Assembly (NCBI GenBank): GCA_002721165.1
Contig: PBJS01000025.1
Location: 4,805 to 68,804, forward strand
DNA length: 64,000 nt
Reading direction: 5' to 3'
DNA from: Legionellales bacterium
GTDB lineage: Bacteria; Pseudomonadota; Gammaproteobacteria; Eutrophobiales; Eutrophobiaceae
Numbering within the stretch: the first letter of the stretch is position 1; the number at the start of each line of letters is the position of its first letter. Of the stretch, positions 1 to 7,554 are shown piece by piece. The translations under genes and the position numbers were made by a program. The notes beneath the pieces were generated by a model that did no database searches, was not told the origin of the DNA, and saw only the letters and a program-made list of their open reading frames with translations.

Positions 1-325
1 GTTCTACCAAATTATAATAAACATTGCCCTTTATTTTCGCATTAGATAGCAATTCTACATGTCTACTTGCGTGTACATCGCCATTTACTACGCCATTAAT
101 CACAACATATGGCGAACTTACTTCTCCTTCGATTTCACCATACTCACTCTGTGACAAAAGTGAACTACCGTCATTTTCTCCGATAACTTTACCTTTTATT
201 TTTCCGTCAATATGGACACCACCTGAAAATTTAATTTCACCTTGAATTTCCGTATTCTGCCCAATCAAACTATCGATTCGTGTAGTCTTTTTGTTTTTAA
301 ATTTTTTTAATAGTTTATCTAACAT
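1..325 (-). CDS. Bactofilin (polymer-forming cytoskeletal protein), 3' part missing
   Basis: Reading leftward from the ATG at 325 gives MLDKLLKKFKNKKTTRIDSL and then a glycine- and valine-rich repeat pattern (GEIKFSGGVHIDGKIKGKV, then VINGVVNGDVHASRHVEL), open to the window edge. This is the right-handed beta-helix signature of bactofilins, which polymerise without nucleotide into membrane-associated scaffolds for cell shape or envelope machinery. A basic N-terminal tail precedes the core, and there is no signal peptide. It lies 33 bp downstream of the DUF6776-type gene and follows argC, an order known from Pseudomonas. The C-terminus is outside the window. Confidence 0.88.
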   Translation of the reverse strand, partial: MLDKLLKKFKNKKTTRIDSLIGQNTEIQGEIKFSGGVHIDGKIKGKVIGENDGSSLLSQSEYGEIEGEVSSPYVVINGVVNGDVHASRHVELLSNAKIKGNVYYNLVE

Positions 326-358
326 TAGATTAATCCTGTCATTTAATATTTTACTTAA

Positions 359-1072
359 TTAAGCCTCTCCAATTTGCCATTCAAAAACTCTATTAAGTCT
401 TAATTTTTCTCCGTCGTGTTGCTTTAGATTCACCATCACTCTTAAAGGTTCAAAATCATCGGGTACATTTATACTACCCTCAATACGTCCAAAACTCTTT
501 ATTTTTATCTTATTATTATATTCCTCTCCAGCGCCGATCTCATTTAAGTTCAGAGCTCGAAAACCGGATTTATCATTACCCTCAACCGTCATATCAACAG
601 AAACTTCAGTCACTTTATCACTTTTCCCTATATTGGTTAACACTAATTTATACTTATAGAGTCCTTTTTTACGAGTAGTTTCTATATGTAAGCCCTGAAT
701 ATTAAGACCCCTAGAGTATGAGCTTGCCGTTATTATCCCCTGATAAAATGTCAACTCCCTTCTTAAATTAAAAACTTGGTCTTGGAGTAATTTAATTTCA
801 TTTTGTAGTCTGATGGACGTTGCGTTATCAACATTAGCCAAACGTTCTAGTTTTAAGATTTTTTCACTTAAACTTTTATTTTGATTTTTTAAATCTAAAT
901 TTGCACTCCAAAGCTGGTTTATATCATGCGTTTGGGACAGTTGTACTCTAATAGTATTCAAACGTGGATTGTCGTATAGATACCAAACAACAACAAAAAT
1001 AGCTAAACCAAAAAAAATAAGATAATGCGTTGGTTTAAAACGTGGATTCTTTTTTACAATGTGCTTTAGCAT
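359..1072 (-). CDS. DUF6776-type membrane protein with coiled coil
   Basis: A 237-residue protein with a basic N-terminus, one hydrophobic segment at about residues 17-33, a probable coiled coil at about 37-105 (LKNQNKSLSEKILKLERL and following heptads), and a beta-rich C-terminal domain. This is the architecture of the uncharacterised family usually found between argC and bactofilin in gammaproteobacteria, annotated DUF6776. The predicted topology is a single membrane anchor with a periplasmic domain. A structural link with the neighbouring bactofilin is inference from gene order only. The family assignment comes from context and domain layout, so the molecular function is unknown. Confidence 0.75.
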   Translation of the reverse strand: MLKHIVKKNPRFKPTHYLIFFGLAIFVVVWYLYDNPRLNTIRVQLSQTHDINQLWSANLDLKNQNKSLSEKILKLERLANVDNATSIRLQNEIKLLQDQVFNLRRELTFYQGIITASSYSRGLNIQGLHIETTRKKGLYKYKLVLTNIGKSDKVTEVSVDMTVEGNDKSGFRALNLNEIGAGEEYNNKIKIKSFGRIEGSINVPDDFEPLRVMVNLKQHDGEKLRLNRVFEWQIGEA

Positions 1073-1092
1073 AATCCTATTGATATACAGAT

Positions 1093-2127
1093 CTAAATAT
1101 CTGGCTGAACATGTGTTAATCCTTTATCTTCATCAAAACCAAACATTATGTTCATATTTTGTATCGCTTGACCCGCCGCACCTTTAATTAAATTATCAAT
1201 AACAGTTAAAATTATTAGTTGTTGTGGCTTCGCATTATTAAAACGAAGGGCAATGTTACACATATTCGTCATTCTTACAGCTTTTGTTTCCGGGTATGAG
1301 TTTTCAGATAAAACATCAACAAATTTTTCTTCTGAATAAAAACTAGTGTAGTGATCCCGTATTTCATCTTTGCTAACTACTGTCTTCGTATATATGGTTG
1401 CATGAATACCCCTATGCATTGGTGCCAGGTGAGGAGTGAAAGTAAGATCAACTTCACCAGATGGATTAGCATCATTCAAAATTTGGGTAATTTCAGGCAG
1501 GTGTCTGTGATCAAACACTCCATAGGCTTTAAACGACTCAGTAAAATCGGAAAACTTTTCTGAAAGTACTGCTTTTCGACCGGCGCCGCTCACACCCGAT
1601 ATTGCATTTGCGATAATACCTTCCGTTTCGATTAATCCATTCTTAATGGCAGGCAATAAACCAAGTGCAATGGCAGTTGGATAACATCCTGGATTTGCAA
1701 TAAGCCTGGCTTCGATTATTCGTTCCCGATTGATTTCCGGTAATCCAAATATTGCGTCTTTTAGTAACTCCGGACAAACGTGTTTCTCCTTATACCAATT
1801 TTGCCAAATGTCGGAAGATTGAATTCTGAAATCTGCCGATAGATCAATAATACGACAACCTTGTTCAAGTAACGTGGGTACATAATGCATGGCAGTCGCA
1901 TTGGGCGTGGCAAAAAAGACAAGATCGCATGTATGTAGGTCATCACTATCATGATCGACAAAACGAAGATCGTAATGTTTCAATGACGGAAAAACATCTG
2001 TGAGGTATTCACCTTTTCTTGAATTTGAAGTGACAATAGTAACTTCAACATCATCATGAAGCGATAGCAGACGAAGTAATTCAGCCCCTGTATAACCGGT
2101 AGCTCCAACAATACCTATACGAATCAT
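1093..2127 (-). CDS. argC: N-acetyl-gamma-glutamyl-phosphate reductase
   Basis: Third step of arginine biosynthesis: NADPH-dependent reduction of N-acetylglutamyl phosphate to the semialdehyde. The N-terminal Rossmann motif GATGYTG is at residues 8-14 and the catalytic cysteine C148 lies in NPGCYPT. The 344-residue length is normal for the family. I chose the ATG at 2127 (MIRIGIVG); an upstream in-frame TTG would add five residues, but a GGA Shine-Dalgarno-like triplet sits inside that extension. It is first of a minus-strand group with the DUF6776-type protein and bactofilin. A promoter and hairpin upstream (2200-2317) could influence its expression. Confidence 0.95.
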   Translation of the reverse strand: MIRIGIVGATGYTGAELLRLLSLHDDVEVTIVTSNSRKGEYLTDVFPSLKHYDLRFVDHDSDDLHTCDLVFFATPNATAMHYVPTLLEQGCRIIDLSADFRIQSSDIWQNWYKEKHVCPELLKDAIFGLPEINRERIIEARLIANPGCYPTAIALGLLPAIKNGLIETEGIIANAISGVSGAGRKAVLSEKFSDFTESFKAYGVFDHRHLPEITQILNDANPSGEVDLTFTPHLAPMHRGIHATIYTKTVVSKDEIRDHYTSFYSEEKFVDVLSENSYPETKAVRMTNMCNIALRFNNAKPQQLIILTVIDNLIKGAAGQAIQNMNIMFGFDEDKGLTHVQPDI

Positions 2128-2199
2128 TTTTAATCCAACCAATCCTTTAACATCAAAATTTATCTAAATTATAATTTAATAATACTTAGTGATGGGCAA

Positions 2200-2224
2200 A
2201 TAAAAAAGCGGCCGAAGCCGCTTT
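2200..2224 (-). terminator. Strong Rho-independent terminator upstream of argC
   Basis: On the minus strand an 8-bp perfect stem AAAGCGGC/GCCGCTTT closes a TTCG tetraloop (2205-2224) and is followed by a run of T residues. UUCG-capped GC stems with a U tract are classical intrinsic terminators. No protein gene ends just before it. It follows a minus-strand promoter by about 60 bp and lies about 75 bp before the argC start, so it ends a short RNA or acts as an attenuator in the argC leader. Confidence 0.8.
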
Positions 2225-2282
2225 GAATTCAAATTTTTATAATTATTATTTTTACGAATTTGCTGTATAAACAACAGATTCG
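2200..2282 (-). ncRNA. Candidate small RNA or argC leader transcript
   Basis: A transcript started at about 2282 from the promoter at 2289-2317 would run about 80 nt and end in the UUCG hairpin at 2205-2224. The remainder is AU-rich and unstructured by eye (CAGCAAAUUCG, then AAUAAUAAUUAU), like an Hfq-type small RNA. An in-frame ATG at 2286 precedes the expected start of transcription, so a leader peptide from this promoter is unlikely. I do not recognise the RNA. It may instead be the terminated form of an argC leader. Confidence 0.4.
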
Positions 2283-2288
2283 ACATTG

Positions 2289-2317
2289 AGATTAAAGCTA
2301 GTTGGTATATGTGTCAA
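2289..2317 (-). promoter_or_regulatory. Sigma-70 promoter reading toward argC
   Basis: On the minus strand TTGACA (2312-2317) is separated by exactly 17 bp from TAATCT (2289-2294), a near-consensus sigma-70 promoter. Transcription would start near 2282, about 155 bp before the argC ATG, and must pass the terminator at 2200-2224 to reach argC. Confidence 0.65.
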
Positions 2318-2516
2318 GAAATCTATTATTATATTTTTATGACTAAAAATAATAAGGTTTAAACAAAATTACAATTTAAGTTACTGTTTTTAAACATAAA
2401 ATAGTTTTTAACACAAAATATTTTTAATGAGATAGCATGATGAAACGTACTAATTTCCAGCATAATTCGGAATAAGGTTACATAATGACTACTAAATATA
2501 GGGGTTTAGGGGCTTG

Positions 2517-3002
2517 GTGAAAAAAATACTAAAAATATCTATTTGTCTAATTATTGTATCGAGTCTGATGCTTTACTTCATTCCTAGTAAGGCCCCGGGT
2601 ATTTATCTAAGTTTTATTGATGGGCAAACTGTAAACGTACGTTCATACCAAGGAAAACCATTGCTAGTTACATTTTGGTCAATAACATGTTCATTATGTT
2701 TGGAAGAAATCCCCAAACTTACCGAGCTCTACAGTGAGCTAAACCCATATGGTTTCGAGATTATTGGTATAGCAATGTCTTATGACCCACCAAATAGAGT
2801 GGTAGAATTATCTAAAAAAAGAAAGATTCCATATTCGATTGCGCTCGATATTAATTCTGATGCTGAAATGGCATTTGGTAGAATAAGGGCCACGCCAACT
2901 AATTTCTTGATAGATGCAGATGGAAAAATTGTTCAGCGAAACATTGGTACATTAAATATAAAACAATTGCGCTCTAAAATAAAAAAATTACTTCAAACTT
3001 AA
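2517..3002 (+). CDS. TlpA-like membrane-anchored thioredoxin
   Basis: A 161-residue thiol-disulfide protein. A hydrophobic N-terminal segment (about residues 4-23) anchors or exports it, and a thioredoxin fold follows with the active-site pair C58-S-L-C61 and a later cis-proline segment (RATPTNFLID). TlpA/ResA relatives reduce periplasmic cysteines, for example during cytochrome c maturation; the actual substrate here is unknown. I chose the GTG at 2517, preceded by GGGG; an in-frame TTG at 2514 is also possible. It is first of a plus-strand run with hemJ, thiD, thiE and hemL, spaced by 18 to 30 bp or overlapping. Confidence 0.82.
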   Translation: MKKILKISICLIIVSSLMLYFIPSKAPGIYLSFIDGQTVNVRSYQGKPLLVTFWSITCSLCLEEIPKLTELYSELNPYGFEIIGIAMSYDPPNRVVELSKKRKIPYSIALDINSDAEMAFGRIRATPTNFLIDADGKIVQRNIGTLNIKQLRSKIKKLLQT

Positions 3003-3020
3003 ATAAATATTAATCTTATA

Positions 3021-3446
3021 ATGTTGTGGTTTAAAGCTTTACACCTTATTTTCATGGTAACTTGGTTTGCCGGTCTATTTTATTTGCCTCGTCTTTTTGT
3101 CTACCACGCAATGAGTAATGACAAAATAAGCACTGATCGATTCAAAGTCATGGAAAAAAAATTATTTTATGGAATAACAACTCCTGGGGGAATATTTACT
3201 ATTATTTTTGGCTATTGCTTATTAATAGCTAACGGAATTGACAGTTATAATAATCAATTATGGTTTTGGCTAAAAATGGTCCTGATACTCATTTTAGTTT
3301 TATATCATATTTACTGTTTTTTCTTATTACAAGATTTCAAATATGATAAAAATAAACATACTCATATTTGGTATCGATGGTTTAATGAAATACCTGTTCT
3401 AATACTAGTGGGTATTATTCTTCTCGCGGTAATCAAGCCCTTCTAA
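3021..3446 (+). CDS. hemJ: HemJ-type protoporphyrinogen IX oxidase
   Basis: A 141-residue integral membrane protein with about four hydrophobic helices, beginning MLWFKALHLIFMVTWFAGLF, the hallmark opening of the HemJ/UPF0093 family. His8 in the first helix and Lys85 in WFWLKM are at the places where the family has conserved functional residues. HemJ oxidises protoporphyrinogen IX to protoporphyrin IX at the inner membrane, the step before ferrochelatase (hemH, 47281). It lies beside hemL in a heme/thiamine run and near argC, as in Pseudomonas. It has no resemblance to HemG or HemY. Confidence 0.85.
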   Translation: MLWFKALHLIFMVTWFAGLFYLPRLFVYHAMSNDKISTDRFKVMEKKLFYGITTPGGIFTIIFGYCLLIANGIDSYNNQLWFWLKMVLILILVLYHIYCFFLLQDFKYDKNKHTHIWYRWFNEIPVLILVGIILLAVIKPF

Positions 3447-3461
3447 ACTACATAAAATTTT

Positions 3462-4253
3462 ATGGTGGCCAATAAAAAACCAATTGTACTAGTTATTGCA
3501 GGTCATGATCCGTCAGGGGGTGCTGGAATTCAAGCTGATATTGAAAGTATAGTAAATACTGGATGTCATGCGGTAACAGTAATTACATCATTAACAGCAC
3601 AAAATACTAGTGAAGTTACAAATATTTCTTACCAAGATCCTATTTTTTTTAAAGAACAAATTAAACTAATACTTAATGATTTCAATGTTTCTACATGTAA
3701 AATCGGAATGATTGGTAATGTTGATCTCGTTAATATAATACATAAAGAATTATCAGATATTAAAATCCCTATCATCTTAGATCCGATTATAGATTCTGGA
3801 ACTGGTAAAAATCTTTCGCCTAAAAAAACATATGAAAGTATCTTAAGTTTGCTATTACCATTAACAACAATAATTACGCCAAATAGTATAGAAGCAAAAA
3901 TACTTGCTGAGACTGAAGATTTAAAAAATGCTGGCAGTAAATTACTAAGTCGCGGAAGGGGAAGCGTTTTAATAACTGGATCACATGAAGAATCAAGTGA
4001 TGTTATAAATACGCTCTATAAAAGAGATGCCCCGCCAATAGAGTACACATGGAAAAGATTGCCTGGTTCCTTTCATGGCTCGGGTTGTACATTATCATCA
4101 AGAATTGCTGCAAATTTAGCTCTTGGAAATAATCTGGATAATGCTGTAGAAGAGGCCCAAAAATATACATGGCACACTCTAAAAAATGGTTCAAAGCTTG
4201 GAAAAGGTCAGATTCATCCAAACCGTTTTTTTAATAAAAACGACAATATTTAA
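3462..4253 (+). CDS. thiD: Hydroxymethylpyrimidine/phosphomethylpyrimidine kinase
   Basis: Phosphorylates the pyrimidine moiety of thiamine twice (HMP to HMP-P to HMP-PP). It is a ribokinase-fold protein of 263 residues with the substrate motif GHDPSGGAGIQADI (residues 14-27) and the C-terminal anion-hole motif GSFHGSGCTLSS (from residue 202; the catalytic cysteine is C209). There is no ThiE or ThiM fusion. It lies directly upstream of thiE, whose product condenses HMP-PP with the thiazole. The start has no clear Shine-Dalgarno sequence. Confidence 0.95.
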   Translation: MVANKKPIVLVIAGHDPSGGAGIQADIESIVNTGCHAVTVITSLTAQNTSEVTNISYQDPIFFKEQIKLILNDFNVSTCKIGMIGNVDLVNIIHKELSDIKIPIILDPIIDSGTGKNLSPKKTYESILSLLLPLTTIITPNSIEAKILAETEDLKNAGSKLLSRGRGSVLITGSHEESSDVINTLYKRDAPPIEYTWKRLPGSFHGSGCTLSSRIAANLALGNNLDNAVEEAQKYTWHTLKNGSKLGKGQIHPNRFFNKNDNI

Positions 4254-4284
4254 TGAAATCTTTAATGGTTATCTTTTACAAGTT

Positions 4285-4920
4285 ATGAACATGCCAAAAT
4301 CAGGGGGAATTTATGTAATTAGCGATTACAGAAATCGTAAGACTGATGAATTTTTAGAAATAACAGAAAAGATACTTAATGCTGGCATATCACTTTTTCA
4401 GTTTCGCGATAAAAACTCAAAATATGCAACAAAAAGAATGTTAGCAAAAAAATTACAGGCACTTTGTAAAAAATATAAAACTCCATTTATTATCAATGAT
4501 GATGTAGAACTAGCAAAGGAAATCTCCGCTGACGGAGTTCATCTAGGTAAATATGATATGAAAATTAAAGAAGCTAAAGAAATTCTCGGTAAAAAAATAA
4601 TTGGGGCTTCATGTTACAACAATCTTGAATTTGCAATATCCGCAGAAAAATCAGGGGCTAGCTATATTGCATTTGGATCGTTTTTTAATTCTCAGACGAA
4701 ACCACACACTAATAGTGTCGGGGTTGAATTGCTTATTAAATCAAAATTAAAACTAAAAATACCAATAGTTGCAATTGGTGGAATAACACCAGAAAATGGT
4801 AAGCAGCTTATTAAAAATAATGCTGATTTTTTAGCCGTTATAAGTGGAATTTATGGATCATCGAATGTAGAAAATAATGTTTTAGCATATAAAAAATTGT
4901 TTTGCCCATCATTAAAATGA
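4285..4920 (+). CDS. thiE: Thiamine-phosphate synthase
   Basis: Joins HMP-PP and thiazole phosphate to give thiamine monophosphate. It is a TIM barrel of about 211 residues with the family motifs in order: QFRDKN, NDDVELAKEISADGVHLG (pyrophosphate and Mg binding), IGASCYN, AFGSFFNSQTK and VAIGGITPEN. An open frame extends 33 codons upstream into thiD, but conserved sequence begins at the ATG at 4285 (MNMPKSGGIYVIS), so I start there; the ATG at 4291 is also possible. The stop codon overlaps the hemL start in an ATGA arrangement, implying translational coupling. Confidence 0.94.
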   Translation: MNMPKSGGIYVISDYRNRKTDEFLEITEKILNAGISLFQFRDKNSKYATKRMLAKKLQALCKKYKTPFIINDDVELAKEISADGVHLGKYDMKIKEAKEILGKKIIGASCYNNLEFAISAEKSGASYIAFGSFFNSQTKPHTNSVGVELLIKSKLKLKIPIVAIGGITPENGKQLIKNNADFLAVISGIYGSSNVENNVLAYKKLFCPSLK

Positions 4921-6194
4921 CAAAAAAATTATTCAATGAAGCTAAAAGGTATATTCCAGGTGGAGTTAACTCACCGGTTCGTGCTTTCAAAGCTGTATCA
5001 GGTACACCGCTTTTTATAGACAGGGCTTCGGGTTCTTATTTGTATGACACTGAAAATAAAAAATATATAGACTACGTTGGATCTTGGGGGCCAATGGTAG
5101 TAGGACATTGCCATCCCGAAGTAATTAAAGCAGTACATGATTCAGTCGATAACGGCTTAAGTTTTGGCGCACCAACTGAGATTGAGACTCAGATGGCTAA
5201 TAAGATTTGTGAGCTCATGCCATCAATTGAAAAAATTCGTATGGTGAATTCAGGAACAGAGGCAGCCATGAGCGCTATTAGACTGGCAAGAGGTTACACC
5301 AAAAGAGATATGATTATTAAATTTGAAGGTTGTTATCATGGTCATACTGATTCATTACTCGTTAAAGCTGGATCAGGAGCTCTAACATTCGGTGTACCAA
5401 GCTCACCCGGAGTCCCTGAAGATCTTGCCAAACAAACAGTAACGCTTACCTATAATGATATTGATCAACTCAAAGATACATTTAAAAGTATTGGCGAAAA
5501 AATTGCAGCGGTTATTATTGAACCCATAGCAGGAAATATGAGTTTAGTACCCGCAAATAAAAAATTCTTAGAAATACTTAGAAAGCTCTGTAGTGAAAAT
5601 GAGACTATATTAATTTTTGATGAAGTAATGACAGGGTTTCGAGTTGCATTGGGTGGTGCTCAATCAATATATAATATTACCCCCGATTTAACTATACTCG
5701 GTAAAATTATTGGGGGCGGGATGCCTGTTGGGGCCTTTGGCGGAAAAGAAAATATTATGAGTCATATTTCCCCAGATGGACCTATATACCAAGCCGGTAC
5801 ACTGTCTGGAAATCCGATTGCCATGAGTGCGGGACTCGCTACTTTAGATCTAATTTCAACAAAAGGATTCCATAAATCTCTTAAACAAAAAACAGAAATG
5901 ATAGTTAATGGAATCAGTGAATCTGCTGAAAAAATGAATGTATCATTAACAATAAATTATGTTTGCGGTATGTTTGGGCTATTTTTCAGTGAAGAAACAA
6001 TCATCGACTCTTTTGAAAAAGTTATTGCTTGTAATAAGGATTATTACAATATTTTTTTCCACGGTATGTTAGAGGAAGGAATATATTTAGCGCCATCCCC
6101 CTTTGAAGCTGGCTTTGTCTCATCTTCACACTCTGATGATGATATAAGTTCAACAATAAATGCAACTAAAAAGATTTTTAAAAAAATTGATTAG
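4917..6194 (+). CDS. hemL: Glutamate-1-semialdehyde 2,1-aminomutase
   Basis: Second step of the C5 route to 5-aminolevulinate for heme. It is a PLP-dependent class III aminotransferase of 425 residues. The PLP-binding lysine is K263 in ILGKIIGGGMPVGAFGG; FDEVMTGFR (about 234-242) and NSGTEA (111-116) are the usual cofactor contacts. The ATG at 4917 overlaps the thiE stop by 4 bp and aligns with family N-termini; an upstream in-frame start would only add five residues. The heme genes hemJ (adjacent), hemB and hemH are also in this window. It converges on rraA. Confidence 0.96.
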   Translation: MTKKLFNEAKRYIPGGVNSPVRAFKAVSGTPLFIDRASGSYLYDTENKKYIDYVGSWGPMVVGHCHPEVIKAVHDSVDNGLSFGAPTEIETQMANKICELMPSIEKIRMVNSGTEAAMSAIRLARGYTKRDMIIKFEGCYHGHTDSLLVKAGSGALTFGVPSSPGVPEDLAKQTVTLTYNDIDQLKDTFKSIGEKIAAVIIEPIAGNMSLVPANKKFLEILRKLCSENETILIFDEVMTGFRVALGGAQSIYNITPDLTILGKIIGGGMPVGAFGGKENIMSHISPDGPIYQAGTLSGNPIAMSAGLATLDLISTKGFHKSLKQKTEMIVNGISESAEKMNVSLTINYVCGMFGLFFSEETIIDSFEKVIACNKDYYNIFFHGMLEEGIYLAPSPFEAGFVSSSHSDDDISSTINATKKIFKKID

Positions 6195-6249
6195 AAATAT
6201 GTCAATATAAATTCGAGTCAAGAAGATCAAATATTGAAAAAAATTACTA

Positions 6250-6735
6250 TTAACTGATATTTATTTTCTTTTCTGAAACTATTATGCCATCGGTGTCAGC
6301 ATAAATATATTCGCCAACATTGAATGTAATACCCGCAAAAGAAATAGGAATATCCCTGTTCCCTAATCCCTGTTTTTGACTTTTCCTTGGGTTAGTATTT
6401 AATGCTTTAATGCCAATATTAATCGTTGAAAGAATATTGGCATCACGGACACAACCAAAGACTATTATTCCAGACCAACCATTTTCCATACCTAACTTTG
6501 CGAGCATATCACCAACCATTGCACAACGCAGAGACTCTTCTCCATCAACAATAAGCACACGACCATCACCTGGTTCTTCCAAAGCTTTTCTTACTAAACT
6601 ATTATCTTCGAACGCTTTTATTGTAGATATTGCGCCATGAAATATTTTTTTTCCGCCATAATCCTTAAAAATAGGTAAAGCAACCTTAAGGTCTTCGCCG
6701 TACTCGTCATATAGATCTGCTGTTTTAAAAATCAT
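6250..6735 (-). CDS. rraA: RraA-family protein (RNase E activity regulator)
   Basis: A 161-residue RraA-fold protein, full length for the family. The core GCVRDANILSTINIGIKALN holds the R-D pair that defines the superfamily, and NPRKSQKQGLGNRD and ADTDGIIVSEK are family segments. In Escherichia coli RraA binds RNase E and inhibits mRNA decay, while related proteins are HMG/4-carboxy-4-hydroxy-2-oxoadipate aldolases; sequence alone does not settle which applies here, though the length fits RraA. It is last of a minus-strand run glmU-hydrolase-rraA, 18 bp after the hydrolase. Confidence 0.88.
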   Translation of the reverse strand: MIFKTADLYDEYGEDLKVALPIFKDYGGKKIFHGAISTIKAFEDNSLVRKALEEPGDGRVLIVDGEESLRCAMVGDMLAKLGMENGWSGIIVFGCVRDANILSTINIGIKALNTNPRKSQKQGLGNRDIPISFAGITFNVGEYIYADTDGIIVSEKKINIS

Positions 6736-6753
6736 CTTAAAACCTTTCTTTAT

Positions 6754-7542
6754 TCATCGCTCATAAAATTCAGGACGCCTATCAGAAAACAAATTATTGT
6801 TTTTAGTTATAAATTTATCGTGACTCTCAGTTGGATTAATATCAGTAATGTAACAAGCTTCTCTTTGTGATGCAGCCCTAAAAATAATTTCTCCCTTTGG
6901 TGAAACGATCTGGCTTTTTCCGGTGAAACGCAAAATACCGTTAGGCCTATTATCCGCTCCAAAACGATTTGCTGTGATAGCAAATACCTTATTCTCAAGG
7001 CATCGAGTTAACATTGTTTTCTGACAAAAATTAAGCACTAAATTTGAAGGATGGCAAATAATCTCCGCCTTGTTCATTGCAAGTGTTCGCGTCACTTCTG
7101 GGAATGCCCAGTCGAAGCAGATCATCATGCCCAACTTCACGCCATTTACTTCATTGACCTCCAAAGGTATATCGCCGGGGCTCATACAAAATTTTTCTTC
7201 GTTGAATAAATGTAATTTTCTATAAATGTGAATAATGCCTTGAGGACCAACTAGTGCCGAACTATTAAAACATTTGTCTTTATCTTTTTCTGCAAAGCCA
7301 ATGACTATATGCATGTTATTTTTATGACATAAATTTACAATACTATCTATATGTATCGAATGGTTTGGATCTTCTGCTAATGAAAGTGCCTCCTTAGCAT
7401 CTTTAAAATAATATCCAGACAACGCTAACTCTGGCAATACGATTAAATCTGCATCAACCATATCAAGAGCATTGACTATCTTTTTTACATTCGCAGCTAC
7501 TTTTCCGAACTTTGGGCGAAATTGATAAAAGCCAACTTTCAT
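6754..7542 (-). CDS. Carbon-nitrogen hydrolase (nitrilase superfamily)
   Basis: A 262-residue nitrilase-fold amidase with a complete catalytic triad: E38 in LPELALSGY, K109 in YRKLHLF and C142 in MICFDWAFPE. Such enzymes hydrolyse small amides or carbamoyl compounds (omega-amidase, N-carbamoylputrescine amidase and others). I cannot assign the substrate. It lies 12 bp after glmU and 18 bp before rraA on the same strand, which suggests cotranscription but not function. Confidence 0.85.
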   Translation of the reverse strand: MKVGFYQFRPKFGKVAANVKKIVNALDMVDADLIVLPELALSGYYFKDAKEALSLAEDPNHSIHIDSIVNLCHKNNMHIVIGFAEKDKDKCFNSSALVGPQGIIHIYRKLHLFNEEKFCMSPGDIPLEVNEVNGVKLGMMICFDWAFPEVTRTLAMNKAEIICHPSNLVLNFCQKTMLTRCLENKVFAITANRFGADNRPNGILRFTGKSQIVSPKGEIIFRAASQREACYITDINPTESHDKFITKNNNLFSDRRPEFYER

Positions 7543-7554
7543 TTCTATTAAATA

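Larger units (their letters stand above)
2128..2516. other. Long intergenic region between argC and the TlpA-like gene
   Basis: This is the longest non-coding stretch in the window, about 390 bp between divergent genes. It holds the minus-strand promoter and terminator listed separately. The remainder (about 2320-2500) is very AT-rich with no open reading frame of convincing composition and no tRNA. The promoter for the plus-strand TlpA-like gene must lie here, but I cannot fix it. Two GGGG tracts (2501-2504 and 2509-2512) precede that gene's start. Confidence 0.6.

Noticed and set aside
24..245. Plus-strand 73-codon open frame at the left edge
   Set aside because: It is antisense to the bactofilin gene, whose product has clear family structure; composition is that of a shadow frame.
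2176..2286. Minus-strand ATG frame at 2286 as a leader peptide (MSNLLFIQQIRK...)
   Set aside because: Its ATG lies upstream of the transcription start expected from the promoter at 2289-2317, has no ribosome-binding site and runs through the terminator hairpin. I prefer a non-coding RNA.
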